Source: Comamonadaceae bacterium
Lineage (GTDB): Bacteria; Pseudomonadota; Gammaproteobacteria; Burkholderiales; Burkholderiaceae_C
Length of the DNA: 41,470 bases
Assembly: GCA_947447975.1 (NCBI GenBank)
Contig: CANFLU010000026.1
Location: 1-41,470, forward strand
Reading direction: 5' to 3'
The position numbers and the translations under genes are program-made. The notes beneath the pieces were generated by a model. The model made no database searches, was not told the DNA's origin, and saw only the letters and a list, made by a program, of their open reading frames with translations. This document shows positions 8,508 through 15,550 of this stretch, piece after piece (position 1 is the stretch's first letter; each line of letters begins with the position of its first letter).

Positions 8508-8549
8508 GGTGATGCACCAAAACAGGAATTTTTGCACCATTTAAGTGCC
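8508..8549 (-). promoter_or_regulatory. candidate NtrC enhancer sites upstream of the Anbu operon
   Basis: On the minus strand GGCACTTAAATGGTGCA (8549-8533) fits the NtrC pattern TGCACY-N5-GGTGCA: one half is perfect and the other differs at one base if Y is allowed. A second GGTGCA half-site lies at 8518-8513, 20 bases or two helical turns away and on the same face. It also sits in a small inverted repeat, GGTG-ATG-CACC. The main site is centred near -153 relative to the predicted sigma-54 start, a normal enhancer distance. Confidence 0.5.
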
Positions 8550-8721
8550 TACATGACCGCGAAGGAATTCTGGTGCTTCACCGATCCTGAGGCGGGCCGG
8601 ACGGACCGCCATCACCCTGGACGCTGCCTAGGCCCCGTTGCCACTGCTGCGCCAGCACCGACTGCATTGCATGGGGAGTCCGCAGTTCCCGTACCTGGCT
8701 TGCCTGCAACCCCTGCGGACC

Positions 8722-9240
8722 ATGCACAATGGGAGGATGCTGCCCCTTCGATTGCATGTCCTGGTCTGTAGCCTGCCCTTGACCGCCTTGGTCGCTTGCA
8801 CTACGCCGACCCATCAGGCAAGCGGCGCCCTCTCCGCCCCCACCACGAGCCAAGCACCGCTGTCCTCTAAACGGCAAGATGTGGTGATGCAGGCCATGGC
8901 AATGCTGGACCGCAACTATGTGTACAACGGCAAAAAATTGCACACCGGGTTTGACTGCTCGGGTTTGGTAAGTTTTGTTTATAAGGAGTCTGCCGGCATT
9001 GAGCTGCGTGGCAGTGCTTCAGATCTCGCTCACAAAACCCGCACCATCTCCGCAAATGCTGCGATCCCAGGGGACTTGGTATTCTTCAATACCTTGGGCT
9101 CGCCCAACTCCCATGTTGGCATCTACATTGGCTCAGGCAAATTCATCCACGCCGCTAACGAGCGCACCGGGGTACGGATCGACCGCCTTGACAGCGATTA
9201 CTGGTCGAAGCGGCTAGAAACCTTTCGCAGCGCCTTATAA
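8722..9240 (+). CDS. NlpC/P60 (C40) family lipoprotein, probable peptidoglycan endopeptidase
   Basis: This is a predicted cell-wall peptidase cleaving within stem peptides, acting in the periplasm as a lipoprotein. From the ATG at 8722 it has 172 residues. A basic/hydrophobic leader ends in the lipobox LVAC with Cys26 as the lipidated residue. A short Ser/Ala linker leads into the NlpC/P60 domain (about 52-170), with catalytic Cys79 in GFDCSGLVSFVY, His131 in SHVGIYIG and a third polar residue, His143. Another ATG at 8737 gives an ideal 21-residue signal, but its GGGAGG lies directly against the start codon, so the true start is uncertain. A TTG at 8638 opens the same frame but gives no sensible leader. 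It stands alone before mscL. Confidence 0.88.
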   Translation: MHNGRMLPLRLHVLVCSLPLTALVACTTPTHQASGALSAPTTSQAPLSSKRQDVVMQAMAMLDRNYVYNGKKLHTGFDCSGLVSFVYKESAGIELRGSASDLAHKTRTISANAAIPGDLVFFNTLGSPNSHVGIYIGSGKFIHAANERTGVRIDRLDSDYWSKRLETFRSAL

Positions 9241-9461
9241 CGTTCAGGTGTATTCACGCTGAGGCGCCAGGCTACAAGTGAACGGAATTTCTCAGATACC
9301 AGTGCACCAGGTCCGGTCGCGCGACCGGTGTTGAACGATCGACCCATTACCGGACACAGGCCATTGCGTAGAAATGTCCCATGCACTGGCACATCGGCCT
9401 GTGGTGGAAATTTACTTACTAAAATAAGATATATTTCACTTTTAACTACGAGGTGTGTTTT

Positions 9462-9881
9462 ATGTCTATTTCTACAGAATTCCGAGAATTTGCCCTAAAG
9501 GGCAATGTCATTGATTTAGCCGTCGGTGTGATCATCGGAGCGGCATTCGGCAAAATCGTCGAATCCATCGTAGGGGACCTGATCATGCCCTTGGTCAGCA
9601 GCGTTTTCGGCGGTTTGGATTTTTCCAACTACTACATCGGTTTAGCACACCAGAGTGCCGGCTTAACCTTGGCTGAGGCCAAAAAGGCGGGAGCCGTATT
9701 CGCCTATGGAAGTTTTCTGACTTCGGCTATCAACTTCCTTGTGTTGGCGTTCATTATTTTCCTGATGGTCAGGCAAATGAACCGTATGAACCGCGCTCAA
9801 CCGCCCGCCCCCCAGGGCCCTGCCGTCACGCCAGAAGATGTGGTGTTGCTGCGCGAAATTCGCGATAGTCTGCGCAAATAG
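9462..9881 (+). CDS. mscL: large-conductance mechanosensitive channel MscL
   Basis: This homopentameric inner-membrane channel opens under membrane tension to release solutes on hypo-osmotic shock. The 139 residues are close to the usual length of about 136. Visible family parts are the amphipathic N-terminal helix, [20 protein letters not shown] leading into TM1, the periplasmic loop, TM2 (about 75-98, [19 protein letters not shown]) and the C-terminal helix [13 protein letters not shown]. The ATG at 9462 has GAGG eight bases before it; a GTG three codons upstream is rejected. The 5' region is AT-rich (TAAGATATATT near 9425-9435), but no good -35 element was found. No obvious terminator follows. 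Confidence 0.97.
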   Translation: MSISTEFREFALKGNVIDLAVGVIIGAAFGKIVESIVGDLIMPLVSSVFGGLDFSNYYIGLAHQSAGLTLAEAKKAGAVFAYGSFLTSAINFLVLAFIIFLMVRQMNRMNRAQPPAPQGPAVTPEDVVLLREIRDSLRK

Positions 9882-10036
9882 AAGCGCCACCCGCCAGCCA
9901 GTCCCACCCCAAGTCAGCACAAGGGGCTGGGAGCGCCCGGCGCGCAATCCGCCAGCCGGGAGCGATGGGGCGATGGCGAAGATCCCCGCGCCTAGCTGAC
10001 AAAAAAGAGACACCACTTCTTTTTTTGAAAAATAGT

Positions 10037-10064
10037 TTGACAGAGCAAGATTTCATGGCATAAT
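10037..10064 (+). promoter_or_regulatory. sigma-70 promoter of the tetR-family gene
   Basis: A perfect -35 box TTGACA (10037-10042) is separated by 16 bases from CATAAT (10059-10064), which matches the -10 consensus in five of six positions. Transcription would start near 10071, inside the operator at 10067-10088, so bound repressor would block its own gene. Confidence 0.75.
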
Positions 10065-10066
10065 TC

Positions 10067-10088
10067 ACCTACCAACTGATAGGTAAGT
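10067..10088. promoter_or_regulatory. operator 1 of the TetR-family regulator
   Basis: This is a 22-base imperfect palindrome. Its left half is ACCTACCAACT, and the complement of its right half reads ACTTACCTATC. It shares length, centre and the ACYTACC half-site with the near-perfect palindrome at 10713-10734. It sits directly downstream of the -10 box. The match between the two sites on either side of the tetR gene is the evidence that both are its binding sites. Confidence 0.7.
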
Positions 10089-10107
10089 AATTCAAAAAGA
10101 GCCCAGC

Positions 10108-10692
10108 ATGAGCAATCCAATTGAACTTTCACCCTCGGCTATGCGCATTGCCGATGTAGCACAGGCTTTGGTGCAAAACGTGGGCTATAACGGTTTTTCC
10201 TTCGAGCACATATCGCAAGCGGTGGGCATGCGCAAGGCGAGTATCCATCATCACTTCTCTACCAAGGTGGACCTGGGGGTGGCGGTGGTGCAGCGTTATA
10301 CGCGGGAGTTCGAGCAAGCCTTGCTCCAAGTGCGAAACGCGTCGGAATCGGCCCCAACGCGTTTATTGGCTTATGCCGACTTATTTGAAACCACATTCAA
10401 AAATAACCAGCACTTGTGCGTGTGCGGCATGTTGGGTGCAGAGTCGAACTCTTTGGATGCAGCGCTCAATACTGAGGTGAAACGGTTTTTCCAGACCAAT
10501 TTGGACTGGCTTAGCGGCGTCATACAAGAAGGTATCGCGCGGGGTTCCTTACGCAGTCAGCATGATGCCAATACCCTGGCAGAAACGCTGTTGTCCCTGT
10601 TAGAAGGGGCCATGCTGGTTGGACGCAGTGTGGCTGCGCCTATAGGGCCGCGGCGCGCCAGTGAAGTGTTTCTTGCAGGGATAGTGTGTTGA
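10108..10692 (+). CDS. TetR/AcrR-family transcriptional regulator
   Basis: This predicted dimeric repressor of 194 residues has an N-terminal helix-turn-helix (about 12-58; GFSFEHISQAVGMRKASIHH, then HFSTK). An effector-binding C-terminal domain follows. Two Cys in LCVCGMLGAE (near 108-117) sit where related regulators carry a conserved Cys. In NemR-like proteins such residues sense electrophiles or oxidants, so redox or aldehyde sensing is possible but unproven. Matching operators flank the gene, one over its own promoter and one before the DJ-1/PfpI gene. This suggests it represses itself and the downstream run of genes to 15054. All are on the same strand. Confidence 0.92.
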   Translation: MSNPIELSPSAMRIADVAQALVQNVGYNGFSFEHISQAVGMRKASIHHHFSTKVDLGVAVVQRYTREFEQALLQVRNASESAPTRLLAYADLFETTFKNNQHLCVCGMLGAESNSLDAALNTEVKRFFQTNLDWLSGVIQEGIARGSLRSQHDANTLAETLLSLLEGAMLVGRSVAAPIGPRRASEVFLAGIVC

Positions 10693-10709
10693 ATCGTTTT
10701 TTTTACTGA

Positions 10710-10737
10710 AAAACCTACCTATAAATAGGTAGGTTTT
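10710..10737. promoter_or_regulatory. operator 2, near-perfect palindrome before the DJ-1/PfpI gene
   Basis: The palindrome has arms AAAACCTACCTA (10710-10721) and TAGGTAGGTTTT (10726-10737) around a 4-base centre. Its 22-base core (10713-10734) matches operator 1 in spacing and half-site. TATAAA at 10720-10725 inside it could serve as a -10 box, though the upstream -35 position is only a T-run. As RNA it would form a 12-bp stem ending in UUUU, so it could also act as a weak terminator for tetR. Confidence 0.7.
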
Positions 10738-10853
10738 CTAAGGAGCAGAGCTGGTTGAAGACATTCAGCCAGCGACGCAAAGCAAGGGTGCGAGAAAAGG
10801 TTCCCGCACCTGGTTTTTGAAAGCAAATCCGCAACAGCGGGAAGGGAGTTTTT

Positions 10854-11555
10854 ATGAGTACAGGTAACAAACAAAAACGGGTATTGCTGGTCATGTCGTC
10901 TGTAGACGAAATGGGCATCAGTGGCAAACACACGGGCACTTGGTTCACGGAACTGGCCGCGCCGTATTACATCTTGACGGAAGCCGGTTACGAGGTAGTT
11001 CTGGCTTCGCCCGATGGGGGGGAAGCACCGATCGATTGGCTCAGCATGAAAGCGCCTTTCACCACGGAATACACCCAACGTTTTCTCAATGACCACGTAG
11101 CCTTACATGCTGCCAAGGAAACCCGTAAGTTGCGCAATATCAACTACGACACGTTCGATGCAGTCTTTATTCCAGGTGGTTATGGTTTGCTGTGGGACTT
11201 GGCCCATGACTCCCATTTGATCAAGCTGATACAGGACTTTTACACGTCCAATCGACCCATCGCCATGGTGTGCCATGCGCCCGCAATTTTGCGTGACGTG
11301 AAACTACCAAATGGTGAGTACCTGGTCAAGGGCTTGAAGCTAACGGGCTTCAAGAACGATGAGGATACAGAAATCGAACTCCTCAAGCATCTGCTTTTCT
11401 CCCTAGAAGATGAGCTCAAGGGCCGCGGTGCGAAGTACCAGAGCAAAGCAAATTGGGAGCCCAATGTAGTGGTTGACGGTCCTTTGATGACCGGTCAAAG
11501 CCCTGCATCGGCACCTCCCTTGGCGCAAGCATTGGCAGAACGTCTGAAAGCCTGA
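10854..11555 (+). CDS. DJ-1/PfpI superfamily protein (Hsp31-like)
   Basis: This 233-residue cytoplasmic protein belongs to the class I glutamine amidotransferase-like DJ-1/PfpI superfamily. Members are glyoxalase III-type enzymes, deglycases, chaperones or proteases. Visible features are an N-terminal beta strand (RVLLVMSS), Glu33 in WFTELAAPYY, VFIPGGYG at 105-111, and the nucleophile elbow with Cys140-His141 in MVCHAPAIL. These resemble the Hsp31/glyoxalase branch, which would detoxify methylglyoxal-like aldehydes. The exact activity is inference. The ATG at 10854 follows AAGGGAG at 10842-10848. It is the first gene after operator 2 and probably starts the TetR-controlled operon. Confidence 0.88.
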   Translation: MSTGNKQKRVLLVMSSVDEMGISGKHTGTWFTELAAPYYILTEAGYEVVLASPDGGEAPIDWLSMKAPFTTEYTQRFLNDHVALHAAKETRKLRNINYDTFDAVFIPGGYGLLWDLAHDSHLIKLIQDFYTSNRPIAMVCHAPAILRDVKLPNGEYLVKGLKLTGFKNDEDTEIELLKHLLFSLEDELKGRGAKYQSKANWEPNVVVDGPLMTGQSPASAPPLAQALAERLKA

Positions 11556-11667
11556 TATTTCCGAAGTGGCCGCCTGGGCCCGGCATTCCTTGTCCGCCCC
11601 AGGTCGGCCACTGGCTGAAGCTTTCCATTTTCAACGCCACATTGGCATTATTTATAAGAGTACCTTT

Positions 11668-12513
11668 ATGTTTCATTCCATTTCAAACTCCAACACCCGT
11701 CGATTTGTCGCAGGCGGTTTGGTCGCAATGTCCATGCTTTTTGGCTTGCAAGCACATGCGCAAAACAGCACCATGAACGTGGTACCGTTTGAGACTTTGC
11801 AGTTCTCTCCGAAAGAGCCGGGTTCGCCGCAAATCGCCCCGGTGATGGGAGACCCTGAAAAGGGGTCCTCATCGATTGTGATGAAGATGGGACGTGGCGA
11901 TTTTCCCCTGCACACCCATACTGCCAACTACCAACTTGTGGTGGTCAAGGGGACGATGAAGCATTGGGGACCAAACAGCACGAAAGAGAAAGCCAAACCC
12001 ATTGAACCCGGTGGCCACTGGTACCAACCAGCAGGCGAGGTCCATGGTGACGCCTGTATCAGCGATGAGTGTGTATGGTTCATTCATTTTGACGGTAAAC
12101 GTGATTTTGCTTTGGCTAAAGATTCACCTGAACGTATCAATAAGCAGGAAACAACCCGTGTTCAAGCTTTCGAGACACTGAAGTTTTCGAAGAAAGAGCC
12201 TGGTAACCCGCAAATTGCACCGGTACGTGGTGATCCTGAAAAAGAAGCTTCGTCTATCGTCATGAAAATGGGGCGTGGTGCATTTCCCTTACACACCCAC
12301 ACCGCTGATTACCAATTAGTGGTGGTCAAAGGCACGATGAAGCATTGGGGTGCCAATCAAACGCAAGCGCAGGCCGTATCTATGACCCCAGGAAGTTATT
12401 GGTACCAACCTGCGCAAGAAGTACACGGTGATTCTTGCGAATCGGACGAATGCGTTTGGTACATCACCTTCAAAGGTCCCCGTGATTTTGCGCTTGCCAA
12501 CGTAAGTAAGTAG
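11668..12513 (+). CDS. secreted tandem-cupin protein (DUF4437-like)
   Basis: This 281-residue exported protein is made of two nearly identical cupin units, residues about 38-152 and 166-281. The start at 11668 has AAGAG eight bases upstream. It gives a classic signal peptide (basic SNSNTRR, hydrophobic core, cleavage after QAHA at about 31). Each unit repeats VVVKGTMKHWG, a P-L-H-T-H-T metal-site motif, WYQPA and EVHGD-x-C followed by DECVW. The His residues suggest one metal site per unit, and the paired Cys suggest a disulfide in each. It resembles DUF4437-type proteins of unknown activity. The unit identity points to an internal gene duplication. It lies 112 bases after the DJ-1 gene. Confidence 0.85.
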   Translation: MFHSISNSNTRRFVAGGLVAMSMLFGLQAHAQNSTMNVVPFETLQFSPKEPGSPQIAPVMGDPEKGSSSIVMKMGRGDFPLHTHTANYQLVVVKGTMKHWGPNSTKEKAKPIEPGGHWYQPAGEVHGDACISDECVWFIHFDGKRDFALAKDSPERINKQETTRVQAFETLKFSKKEPGNPQIAPVRGDPEKEASSIVMKMGRGAFPLHTHTADYQLVVVKGTMKHWGANQTQAQAVSMTPGSYWYQPAQEVHGDSCESDECVWYITFKGPRDFALANVSK

Positions 12514-12561
12514 TAACGCTCGAATTAACCTCCCACTCAAAGGTGAAAGGAGTGATCCACC

Positions 12562-13224
12562 ATGCAAAAGAAAACTGTCATCATTGCGGGCAGCAGTGAG
12601 GGCTTCGGACAGGCACTTCAGGTGCGCTTTGAGGCGGGGGGTTATCAGGTAGTACCCATTTCTCGTAGCGGTAAAGGCCACCGGCATACCGACCTGACCG
12701 ATCCCATTGCCACTGCGGCCTTATTTGAATCGCTCGACCCGGCACAGCCACTGGCGGGCGTGATACATAACGCGATGCAATTTCATCGTGAGCCCTTTCT
12801 GGAGAGCTCACCCGAAGTGTTCGAACAAGTTTGGCGCTCCATGACGATGACCGCAGTTAATGTGGCCCAGCAGGCCATTCCAAGGCTGCAGGCCCAAGGC
12901 GGTGGCTGTCTCATATTTAGCGGTGCTTCGGGTAGCAGGCGTGCCGGGCCATTGTTTTCCGCTTTTAGCAGTGCTAAATTTGCACTGCGTGGTCTCACGC
13001 AGGCGCTGAGCCGCGAGCACACTGCCGACGGCATTCATGTGGTTCACACCGTCTTGGATGGTTTAATTTGGTCTGAAAAAACGCAGCAACGGTTCACCCG
13101 TGCAAAAGAAGCTTCCAGCATGTCGCCAACCGATTTGGCGCAGGCGTATTGGCAGCTCTTTCACCAAGCTCCGGGCACCTGGACCCACGAATTGGATTTC
13201 CGGCCCATGGCGGCCGCTTTGTAA
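12562..13224 (+). CDS. short-chain dehydrogenase/reductase-like protein lacking catalytic Tyr
   Basis: This 220-residue Rossmann-fold protein has a GxxxGxG-type cofactor motif (GSSEGFG, residues 10-16). HN-AM (69-72) replaces the usual NNAG, and the active-site region reads FSSAK (135-139). The classical Tyr of YxxxK is therefore Phe135, while Lys139 is kept. I recall a related SDR subgroup with the same Phe and the same A-K-F-A-L-R-G-L context, so this is probably a subfamily trait rather than a mutation. Oxidoreductase activity by the standard mechanism is doubtful. An AAAGGAG-type site precedes the ATG. The next gene follows within 13 bases. Confidence 0.85.
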   Translation: MQKKTVIIAGSSEGFGQALQVRFEAGGYQVVPISRSGKGHRHTDLTDPIATAALFESLDPAQPLAGVIHNAMQFHREPFLESSPEVFEQVWRSMTMTAVNVAQQAIPRLQAQGGGCLIFSGASGSRRAGPLFSAFSSAKFALRGLTQALSREHTADGIHVVHTVLDGLIWSEKTQQRFTRAKEASSMSPTDLAQAYWQLFHQAPGTWTHELDFRPMAAAL

Positions 13225-13237
13225 GGGAGTTATGAAA

Positions 13238-14380
13238 ATGTCGCATCCTGTACTTGTCATCGGTGCGGGCCTAAGTGGCCTGTATGCCAGCAGCTTGTTG
13301 GCGCAAGCCGGTCAACGTGTCATGTTGGTTGAAGCCCGCGACCGTGTCGGTGGGCGTGTCTTGAGCCAGGCCCCCGCCGGTTCTGCCCACCGCGTCGACT
13401 TGGGACCCTCATGGTTTTGGCCAGCAATGAACCCACGCATGAAGCGCTTGATTGCAGAGCTGGGGCTGGCATCATTTCCACAACATAGCCGTGGTGCTGC
13501 AGTGGTGGAGGGACAAGATGGCAAGGTGTATAAACACCAGAGCACATGGGAGCAATCGCCCTCCTCCTACCGCGTTGCCGGTGGTATGCAGGCCTTGACC
13601 GAAGCCTTGGAGGCCCAATTGGGCGACAAGGTGCATGTCCAAGCGAACACCCGCGTACACGCCATGAAGCTAAGGCCACATGCCGTAGAACTTAGCTTAG
13701 AGGATGCGCGCGGGCCTTGGCAGCAATTGGCCTCACAAGTGATTGTGACCATACCGCCGCGCTTGATGGCACAAGATATCAGCTTGGAGCCCACTTGGCC
13801 AGAGCGCTTCATCGACGATATGCGTGCCACGCCAACCTGGATGGCGGGACAGGCGAAATTTGTTGCGGTGTACCCAAAGGCCTTTTGGCGCGAGGCGGGT
13901 TTGTCGGGAGATGGTATGAGCCATCGCGGCCCGATGTCGGAAATCCATGATGCGTCAGATGCGTCGGGCCAAGTCGCTGCGCTATTTGGTTTTGTCGGTG
14001 CCACACCGAGCTATAGAGCAGGTGTTGGCAACGATGCCTTGCAACAACATGCCCTGGCGCAGCTGGTGCGACTTTTTGGTGCCGAGGCCGCCAAGCCGCT
14101 GTGGACATCACTTCAAGACTGGGCCCAAGAGCCGCTGACAGCGGCCAAAGAAGATCAACGTCCCTTGTCTTACCACCCCATGTACGACGTGGGTCAAGTT
14201 CCGCCGCCGTGGGAGCAACGTCTATGGCTAGCGGGGACCGAACGTTCTCCCAACTATGGGGGGTACCTGGAAGGTGCGTTAGAGGCGGCAGAGTTGGCTG
14301 TTCAAGGCTTGCTCGAGAGTTTGAAAACACGGCCACCCCGTGCACAAGCCACGGTCCCTGCTGTCGGGGAGTTACAGTGA
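13238..14380 (+). CDS. FAD-dependent amine-oxidase-like protein
   Basis: This 380-residue flavoprotein belongs to the flavin-containing amine oxidase family. The N-terminal dinucleotide-binding motif is VIGAGLSGLYASSLL followed by Glu in VEARDRVGGRV. The C-terminal FAD contact is LWLAGTERSPNYGGYLEGAL, the family's closing motif. The substrate (amine, carotenoid-like or lipid) cannot be read from sequence. Two ATGs compete: 13232 is only two bases from GGAG, while 13238 has eight-base spacing from AAGGGAG (13223-13229) and is chosen. A longer frame from 13100 overlaps the SDR gene and is rejected. Its stop overlaps the next start in a GTGA at 14377-14380. No signal peptide is seen. Confidence 0.88.
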   Translation: MSHPVLVIGAGLSGLYASSLLAQAGQRVMLVEARDRVGGRVLSQAPAGSAHRVDLGPSWFWPAMNPRMKRLIAELGLASFPQHSRGAAVVEGQDGKVYKHQSTWEQSPSSYRVAGGMQALTEALEAQLGDKVHVQANTRVHAMKLRPHAVELSLEDARGPWQQLASQVIVTIPPRLMAQDISLEPTWPERFIDDMRATPTWMAGQAKFVAVYPKAFWREAGLSGDGMSHRGPMSEIHDASDASGQVAALFGFVGATPSYRAGVGNDALQQHALAQLVRLFGAEAAKPLWTSLQDWAQEPLTAAKEDQRPLSYHPMYDVGQVPPPWEQRLWLAGTERSPNYGGYLEGALEAAELAVQGLLESLKTRPPRAQATVPAVGELQ

Positions 14381-15054
14381 ACTTGCATGCCAACTTAAGC
14401 CAACGCGCGGTGGTTCATGCCGGACAACAAGCCTGGCTTGCGTCTCCCATGCCTGGTGTGGAGCGACGCATGTTGCACCGAGTGGGCGCAGAGGTGGCGC
14501 AGGCAACGACCATTGTGCGTTATGCACCTGGGAGTAAATTCAGTGCCCATACCCATACGGGTGGCGAAGAGTTCTTGGTCTTGGACGGTGTATTCCAAGA
14601 CGAGTACGGCGACTACCCTGCGGGCAGCTATATCCGCAACCCACCCCAGACCGCGCACACGCCCGGCGCAGCCTTGGGGTGCACCATTTTTGTGAAACTT
14701 TGGCAGTTTGACCCGCGAGACCGTACAAGAATCATTGCGCAAACCAATAAGTTGGCCCGCGTGCGTGATGCCCACCGTCCATGGGTGCAAGTTTCTCCTT
14801 TGTACAGGGATGAGCGCGAGGATGTTCGGTTGGAGCAATGGGAAGCAAACCACCGCGTATCGCTGGACTTACCCAAAGGTGGTGAGTTTTTGGTACTCGA
14901 GGGCAGGTTCAACGAAGGTGGCGAAAGTTTTGCCGCGCAATCGTGGTTGCGCCTGCCCAGTGGAAGCCGCTTGGAAGCAGACACTGGCGCCCAAGGTGCC
15001 AGCGTGTGGGTCAAGCTACACCATCTGGAAGACATGCCCACACCCCCGCGGTAA
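14377..15054 (+). CDS. ChrR-like double-cupin protein
   Basis: This 225-residue protein resembles the C-terminal cupin of ChrR, the zinc-binding anti-sigma factor of the singlet-oxygen response. Cupin 1 (about 15-110) carries a complete metal set, His58, His60 and Glu64 in AHTHTGGEEF plus His94, and ends with the VKLWQFD strand. Cupin 2 (about 130-217) keeps the fold pattern (GGEFLVLEG) but lacks these His residues. The N-terminal zinc/helix domain with which ChrR binds its sigma factor is absent, and no ECF sigma gene is near, so an anti-sigma role is unlikely. The GTG start at 14377 is supported by GGGGAG at 14366-14371 and by the GTGA overlap with the flavoprotein stop. Confidence 0.82.
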   Translation: MNLHANLSQRAVVHAGQQAWLASPMPGVERRMLHRVGAEVAQATTIVRYAPGSKFSAHTHTGGEEFLVLDGVFQDEYGDYPAGSYIRNPPQTAHTPGAALGCTIFVKLWQFDPRDRTRIIAQTNKLARVRDAHRPWVQVSPLYRDEREDVRLEQWEANHRVSLDLPKGGEFLVLEGRFNEGGESFAAQSWLRLPSGSRLEADTGAQGASVWVKLHHLEDMPTPPR

Positions 15055-15149
15055 TTCAAGTCGCCATTGCTTATGCAAGAAAGGGGCTCGCGCCGTCCTG
15101 ACAGCTAGTCGTGATGCCCTGTTTACATCAGGCCCCTGAACGCGATGAA

Positions 15150-15169
15150 GTGCCGCCGGTGAGCGGCAC
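15150..15169. terminator. candidate hairpin between convergent genes
   Basis: There is a perfect 7-bp stem GTGCCGC/GCGGCAC with a 6-base loop between the cupin gene (+) and the small lipoprotein gene (-). No T-run follows on either strand, so termination would be weak or factor-dependent. Confidence 0.35.
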
Positions 15170-15180
15170 CAATGGCCAGA

Positions 15181-15339
15181 CTATTTTTTCTTATTGATGA
15201 TGTCGGGGGTCACGGAATCGATCACATTCACCACTGTCTTGGCACCGGAGACAACGGCCGCCCCCGCAGCATCGGCCACAGCCAATACGGCACAGGCCTG
15301 TAGGCCCGATACGAGAATCAGGGTGAAAAATAGCTTCAT
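15181..15339 (-). CDS. small lipoprotein, 52 residues
   Basis: This was found by translating the minus strand by hand. It opens MKLFFTLILVSGLQAC, a textbook lipoprotein signal with lipobox L-Q-A-C and lipidated Cys16. A short Ala/Val-rich segment follows (AVLAVADAAGAAVVSGAKTV), then a hydrophilic tail ending INKKK. AAGG lies about ten bases before the ATG. It resembles the many short proteobacterial lipoproteins with an Ala/Gly-rich middle and a Lys-rich end; I know no function for them. The opposite strand also has an open frame (15194-15418), but it lacks a start signal and sensible composition. It lies downstream of the barrel/subtilase operon on the same strand, 211 bases away, so it may have its own promoter. 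Confidence 0.75.
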   Translation of the reverse strand: MKLFFTLILVSGLQACAVLAVADAAGAAVVSGAKTVVNVIDSVTPDIINKKK

Positions 15340-15550
15340 ATTGGTTCAACCTTGTAGTGAAAAGTGCGGTTCGCGTTGGATTCTAATCAAAAACAGTTTG
15401 ACTCTGCAGCGACTCTGAACCGCATTGCAATGCCGGGCACGACACGCAGATGATGGGATCTGAGGAAAAGAAGCACCCGTAATTGAAGGGATTCGAATTG
15501 AAAGACTTCGAAAGCCAACGACTGGCCACAGCCAGGCCCCATATTCACCA

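Larger units (their letters stand above)
8362..8721. other. 360-base divergent intergenic region
   Basis: This lies between the divergent ATP-grasp and NlpC/P60 genes. It contains the sigma-54-like promoter (8399-8414) and NtrC-like sites (8508-8549) described separately, both oriented toward the ATP-grasp gene. The remaining 170 bases toward the NlpC/P60 gene show no convincing sigma-70 promoter. Open frames across this stretch have no recognisable product and unusual composition, so none is called. Confidence 0.5.

Noticed and set aside
9890-9985. Terminator after mscL from CCCACCCC/GGGGCTGGG pairing
   Set aside because: The stem needs a bulge and has no T-run; too weak to list as a feature.
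15194-15418. 74-residue plus-strand frame
   Set aside because: The opposite strand encodes a lipoprotein with a perfect lipobox and ribosome binding site; this frame has neither.
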